From positions 1 to 8,921 of the forward strand of contig CADCPV010000280.1 of assembly GCA_902803345.1 (NCBI GenBank): a stretch of 8,921 nucleotides of DNA. The letters are read 5' to 3'. Below, piece after piece: positions 6,080 to 8,921 of this stretch. This stretch comes from an uncultured Eubacteriales bacterium. GTDB taxonomy: Bacteria; Bacillota_A; Clostridia; Lachnospirales; Lachnospiraceae. Every line of letters starts with the position of its first letter. Positions within the stretch are counted from its first letter, which is position 1. The notes under the pieces were generated by a model that worked only from the letters and a program-made list of their open reading frames with translations, had not been told where the DNA came from and searched no databases. The position numbers were made by a program, and so were the translations under genes.

Positions 6080-6868
6080 TTATTTCTTGGTACTTGCCGG
6101 TTTTTTCTTCTGCCCGGAGCTCGTTGTGCTCGCAGGTTTTTTCTTCTGACTGGAGCTTGTGGAGGAGCTCGCCGGTTTTTTCTTGTTGGAGGATGAGGTC
6201 TTCGGCTTCTCCTCCTTCTTTTCTTCCTCTTCGGAAGTATCGGTCGAAATCAGGGATCCGAGAAGACCCATCAGGCCGCCGCCCGAAGACTGGTTGGACT
6301 GGGGTTTCTCCTCTTCCTTCTCTTCTTTGTCATTCCCGCCGAACAGGCCCGAAAGCAGGCCGCCGCCGGACGATGAATTGTTCGAAGAACCGGAGCCGAG
6401 GCCGTCACCGCCTAAAAGGTTCATGATGCCGCCGCCCGAAGACGAATTGTTATTGGAAGACCCGCCGCCCATGAGCGCCGACAGAAGTCCGCCGCTGTTA
6501 CTGTTGCTGTTCTGGTTCAGCAGCATCGAGAGAAGCAGGGGCGCTGCTGCGGACAGAATCGATCCGGAGGCATTGGAGCTGGTATTTGACTGGGAAGCGG
6601 TATTTTCAATTGCAGATCCGGAGTTTCCGCCGAGAAGAAGCGAAAGCAGATTGCCGTTCAGAAGGCCTCCCCTTGTCGGGACCTTATCCGCTTCCACCGC
6701 ATCCTGCAGTTCCTGTACGCCCTTTTCGGAAGCGGTCTTCTCTTCGAAGTTTTTAATCATATCCGGAAGGGCTTTCTGAAGCACTTTCTTGGTATCCGTC
6801 TTGGTCTGGCCGGTTTTTTCCGCGATTTCCGCGATCAGTTCCGGGGTTAATACACTTTTCACATCCAT
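6080..6868 (-). CDS. DUF937-like protein with SGGGLL repeats and lysine-rich tail
   Basis: Function unknown. The 262-residue protein begins with a helical domain (1-60: SVLTPELIAEIAEKTGQ, then KALPDMIKNFEEK) that resembles DUF937 domains. A Ser/Asn/Gly-rich region carries repeated hydrophobic cassettes: GGLLNGNLLSLLLGG (67-81), SGGLLSALMGG (125-135), SGGGIMNLLGG (144-154), SGGGLLSGLFGG (167-178) and SGGGLMGLLGS (195-205). Acidic Glu/Lys blocks (180-189, 213-221) follow, then a basic tail with three KKKPAS copies (229-234, 242-247, 254-259) ending in KK. No signal peptide. Start: ATG 6866-6868 has AAAGGA 8 bases upstream; upstream ATGs at 6877 and beyond leave no room for a ribosome site. The tail recalls histone-H1-like nucleic-acid-binding tails, and the cassettes could drive self-association; both are inference. 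Confidence 0.8.
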   Translation of the reverse strand: MDVKSVLTPELIAEIAEKTGQTKTDTKKVLQKALPDMIKNFEEKTASEKGVQELQDAVEADKVPTRGGLLNGNLLSLLLGGNSGSAIENTASQSNTSSNASGSILSAAAPLLLSMLLNQNSNSNSGGLLSALMGGGSSNNNSSSGGGIMNLLGGDGLGSGSSNNSSSGGGLLSGLFGGNDKEEKEEEKPQSNQSSGGGLMGLLGSLISTDTSEEEEKKEEKPKTSSSNKKKPASSSTSSSQKKKPASTTSSGQKKKPASTKK

Positions 6869-6889
6869 ATTTAACATCCTTTCCGTTAT

Positions 6890-6930
6890 GACAAAACGGC
6901 CTTTCCGCATAAATACACGGAAGGCCGTTT
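6890..6930 (-). terminator. Intrinsic terminator or attenuator between the membrane protein and DUF937-like genes
   Basis: AAACGGCCTTTCCG (6894-6907) pairs with CGGAAGGCCGTTT (6918-6930) apart from one bulged base. On the minus strand the stem is followed by TTTTGTC. It ends the 6944-7711 transcript. Only about 20 bases separate it from the DUF937-like start codon, and I find no good promoter in between, so the downstream gene may depend on readthrough, making the hairpin a possible attenuator. Confidence 0.65.
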
Positions 6931-6943
6931 GTGTTTTTAACTA

Positions 6944-7711
6944 TTATTCCGCCGGTACCGGTACAAGATCGTCTTCAGTCACTTCTTTGTTGTCTGTCTT
7001 GATTTCATCGCTGACGCCCATTCTCTTTGCACAGAAGGAGCACATACGGGTACGGTTGTGTTCGATCGCTTCTTCGACAGAGCCGTAGGTCAGGGTATCG
7101 GTGTGGTTCAGCGCCTGGCAGTCGTCATATGCATGATAGACATGGCCGAACGGAGTCCAGAATACGTCGCCGCCGACTTCTTCCGCGGCTGCAGCCTTCT
7201 CCTCAGCGGAGATCGGGTTGTAGTCGATGCTCGTCAGCGCGCCGATTGCAAGGGCAACTGCTGCTGCGATTACGGCGATGGTCTTGGTCTTCTTGTCAGC
7301 ATTCTTGTCGGTAAGCGCAATGATGATGAAAGGAATAAACGCAAAGGCCGCAACGATCACGCCCATATTGTTCCAGAGCCAGAATTTCACCTTGTTCTTC
7401 TTGCTCGCAGGATCAATCCGGTTCGCACGCTTCCAGAGCTGGGAGCCGATGATGACACAGATCAGATCCAGTACCAGGAAGGCAATCAGCTGGGCAATCT
7501 GCGGAATGAACTTCAGATCAACAACGCCCTTTAATACAAGCACTGCCAGCAGCTCAAATCCGATCGCCGCAAGCCACAGAAGGATCGCGCCTACGCGGAA
7601 ACCAGCCGCAGACCCAGTCGGAGCCGCTTTCTTATATGCCTGCTCGACGTCCTTTTTGGAGCCCTTTTCGCCGGACGCGGTCTGATAAGTTTTCTTCTTT
7701 GTTTCTGCCAT
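6944..7711 (-). CDS. Four-helix membrane protein with C-terminal Cys/His metal-binding-like domain
   Basis: The 255-residue protein has a Lys-rich N-terminus (1-36), four predicted membrane segments (about 39-60, 68-91, 112-134, 143-160) and a soluble C-terminal domain. That domain reads VFWTPFGHVYHAYDDC (183-198), a Ser/Thr/Leu stretch, then RMCSFC (222-227). H193, C198, C224 and C227 are spaced as a likely zinc site; similar VYWTPxGxVYH...C...CxxC tails occur on various Gram-positive membrane and secreted proteins. By the positive-inside rule the N-terminus is cytoplasmic and, with four helices, so is the tail. Start ATG 7709-7711 has GGGGGA about 9 bases upstream. It has its own promoter and a terminator, so is probably monocistronic or reads weakly into the next gene. 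No function can be named; a sensor or scaffold role is possible. Confidence 0.82.
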   Translation of the reverse strand: MAETKKKTYQTASGEKGSKKDVEQAYKKAAPTGSAAGFRVGAILLWLAAIGFELLAVLVLKGVVDLKFIPQIAQLIAFLVLDLICVIIGSQLWKRANRIDPASKKNKVKFWLWNNMGVIVAAFAFIPFIIIALTDKNADKKTKTIAVIAAAVALAIGALTSIDYNPISAEEKAAAAEEVGGDVFWTPFGHVYHAYDDCQALNHTDTLTYGSVEEAIEHNRTRMCSFCAKRMGVSDEIKTDNKEVTEDDLVPVPAE

Positions 7712-7746
7712 AATGGAGAATCCCCCTTTAAAAAATAGATATAAAT

Positions 7747-7775
7747 ACTATAGCACCCTTTTTCCGAATGTGCAA
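7747..7775 (-). promoter_or_regulatory. Extended -10 promoter for the membrane protein gene
   Basis: On the minus strand TATAGT (7747-7752, 5 of 6) is preceded by TGC, a TGn extended -10, with TTGCAC (7770-7775) 17 bp upstream as a partial -35. The predicted start lies about 30 bases before the start codon. The promoter sits just past the MFS terminator. Confidence 0.65.
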
Positions 7776-7787
7776 GTACTTACCGCT

Positions 7788-7818
7788 AAAAAATGCGGTC
7801 TTCCGCAGGGAAGACCGC
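7788..7818 (-). terminator. Intrinsic terminator after the MFS gene
   Basis: GCGGTCTTCC (7795-7804) pairs perfectly with GGAAGACCGC (7809-7818) around a GCAG loop. On the minus strand the stem is followed by ATTTTTT, the classic U-tract. It lies about 105 bases past the MFS stop, beyond the hairpin-bearing segment at 7855-7922. Confidence 0.9.
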
Positions 7819-7844
7819 TAAATATTGTGGGTGCTCGAAATATA

Positions 7845-7932
7845 TCAGTCTTCAGCGCGATCTTCGCCCGCGCTGTCCTGGTCGTCAAGTGAAAACCCGC
7901 AAGCGTGTTTTCACTTTCCTCGTCAGTCTTCA
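7845..7932. repeat. 10-bp direct repeats bounding a 68-bp hairpin-rich segment
   Basis: TCAGTCTTCA occurs at 7845-7854 and again at 7923-7932, the second copy covering the MFS stop codon. Between them, CGCG-type arms CAGCGCG (7853-7859) and CGCGCTG (7869-7875) form one hairpin, and AAGTGAAAAC (7887-7896) with GTTTTCACTT (7907-7916) forms another with a perfect 10-bp stem. The arrangement could be an insertion with target duplication, or a tandem duplication that has decayed. Confidence 0.6.
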
Positions 7933-8921
7933 AAATCCTCGAACGCCTCGATGCCCTTCTTTGCCTCGGCTTTCTGGTCGCCGTGCTTCACGAAGATCAT
8001 CGTCACAAAAGCAAGCGCTGCGAAAATCATTGAGTACGGGAAGAGGATGCGGTAGCTGATGTGCTTCATCAGAAATCCCGCAACAATCGGGGTCACCACC
8101 TGCGCCGCCATCGACGCCGTATAGTAGAAGCCCGTGAACTTTCCGACGTCGGAACCTTTGCACATTTCAACAACCATCGGAAGTGAGTTGACGTTGATTG
8201 CCGCCCAGGCCGCGCCGACAACCGCAAAGAGAATGTACATCGGAATCGTGATCTTATGCGCATTCCAGGTCATGATCGTCGCAAGAAGGAAGCAGGTCGA
8301 AAGCAATGCGACACCGATCATAATCATCTTCTTCCGGCCGATCTTGCTCGCGATAATACCGATCGGGATGAACATGATCGCAGCGCCGACTGTTCCGATC
8401 AGAAGACAGGTCGAGGCGCCGCCGAGGCCTTCGCCCATAACCTGATCAACATAGGTCGTAAACCAGGTGGAGACGCCGTTATAGGCGATAAACCAGAGTG
8501 CAATTGACGCAAGGAGGAATCCGAGGGACTTTTTGACGGGCTTCGGGAGCACTTCCTTGCCGGATTCGGTCGTTTCCGCGAGGTTCCATTCCGGGTGCTC
8601 TGCTTCCAAAGCCTGTGTTTCCGCAACGAGTTTCTTCTCCTTGATCAAAATGAACAGCAGACCGACCGCGACAAACATGATCGCGGAAACAATCAGGAAA
8701 ATCGGCTGGTAATTCACATGCTCCAAAAGCTTGGTCTTGGATGTCGGATACAGAACCGCCGCAAGCCCGAGGTAAATTGCGCCGCCGACCGTACCCATCA
8801 GGTTGATGACTGCATTTGCCTTCGAGCGGAGCGGCTTCGGCGTCACATCCGGCATCAGTGCGACAGCGGGTGAACGGTAAGTGCCCATCGCGACAAGGAG
8901 CAGGCCCAGCACGATGATGAA
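7923..8921 (-). CDS. MFS transporter, SLC45/GPH sugar-carrier-like, N-terminus off window
   Basis: The frame is open from the right edge: 332 residues ending in ...FEDFED, without the start. About seven to eight membrane helices are visible, with a cytoplasmic loop around 95-130 dividing the two halves. Signature sites are YRSPAVALMPDVTP (15-28) with RSKANAVINLMG (32-43), MFS motif A-like SKIGRKK (192-198), and NVNSLPMVVEMCK (243-255). These fit the SLC45-like/GPH group of clostridial carriers, often sugar:cation symporters. About 100 residues are missing at the N-terminus by comparison with the usual 430-460. The C-terminus is acidic and ends at TGA 7923-7925; a further 25 in-frame codons downstream hold one more TGA and an acidic run before another stop. 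Substrate is not readable from this part. Confidence 0.88.
   Translation of the reverse strand, partial: FIIVLGLLLVAMGTYRSPAVALMPDVTPKPLRSKANAVINLMGTVGGAIYLGLAAVLYPTSKTKLLEHVNYQPIFLIVSAIMFVAVGLLFILIKEKKLVAETQALEAEHPEWNLAETTESGKEVLPKPVKKSLGFLLASIALWFIAYNGVSTWFTTYVDQVMGEGLGGASTCLLIGTVGAAIMFIPIGIIASKIGRKKMIMIGVALLSTCFLLATIMTWNAHKITIPMYILFAVVGAAWAAINVNSLPMVVEMCKGSDVGKFTGFYYTASMAAQVVTPIVAGFLMKHISYRILFPYSMIFAALAFVTMIFVKHGDQKAEAKKGIEAFEDFED

Noticed and set aside
6159..6779. Plus-strand frame of 206 codons opposite the DUF937-like gene
   Set aside because: Its Pro/Ser/Phe-rich content is simply the complement of Gly/Ser/Glu/Lys repeats, and it lacks a promoter or ribosome site.
7748..7933. Minus-strand 61-codon frame downstream of the MFS gene
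   Set aside because: It overlaps the MFS end, the terminator and the next gene's promoter, has no ribosome site, and shows no recognisable features.

Overview
The window looks like chromosome from a low-GC-phylum anaerobe (Firmicutes), most likely class Clostridia and plausibly Lachnospiraceae. This rests on moderately GC-rich coding sequence, strong AGGAGG-type ribosome binding sites, SigA-type promoters with TGn extended -10 elements, and the protein types present: an ECF S component, an AzgA-type purine permease next to apt, an RpiR regulator, a GH43 remnant and an SLC45/GPH-like MFS carrier. The placement is inferred from protein style, not from a marker gene.

Layout. 1-1139 (-): SCP2-type thiolase, cut by the left edge. 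1236-1321: a perfect inverted repeat with 40-bp arms. 1330-1620 (-): a GH43 beta-xylosidase reduced to its two ends by an internal deletion. 1683-2462 (-): RpiR/MurR-type regulator, divergent from 2697-3464 (+), an ECF transporter S component; their shared intergenic region holds two good promoters and several candidate operator repeats. 3564-3624: bidirectional terminator between convergent genes. 3632-5059 and 5090-5614 (-): purine permease and adenine phosphoribosyltransferase, an apparent two-gene salvage operon. 5779-6006 (+): a 75-residue protein of unknown function, divergent from apt. 6080-6868 (-): a DUF937-like protein with a Ser/Asn/Gly-rich repeat region and a lysine-rich tail. 6944-7711 (-): a four-helix membrane protein with a C-terminal Cys/His metal-binding-like domain. 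7923-8921 (-): MFS transporter, cut by the right edge.

Functional links. The clearest unit is apt plus the permease (uptake of a purine base, then conversion to AMP). RpiR may control the divergent ECF gene and may once have governed the GH43 gene downstream of it; this is inference. The remaining genes look like separate transcription units with their own promoters or hairpins.

I see no defence system, CRISPR array, tRNA, rRNA or intact transposon. The most unusual items are the 40-bp perfect palindrome beside the gutted glycosidase, the repeat-rich DUF937 protein, and a 68-bp hairpin-bearing segment between 10-bp direct repeats at the MFS stop codon. No window position lies in a gene-free stretch longer than 300 bases.
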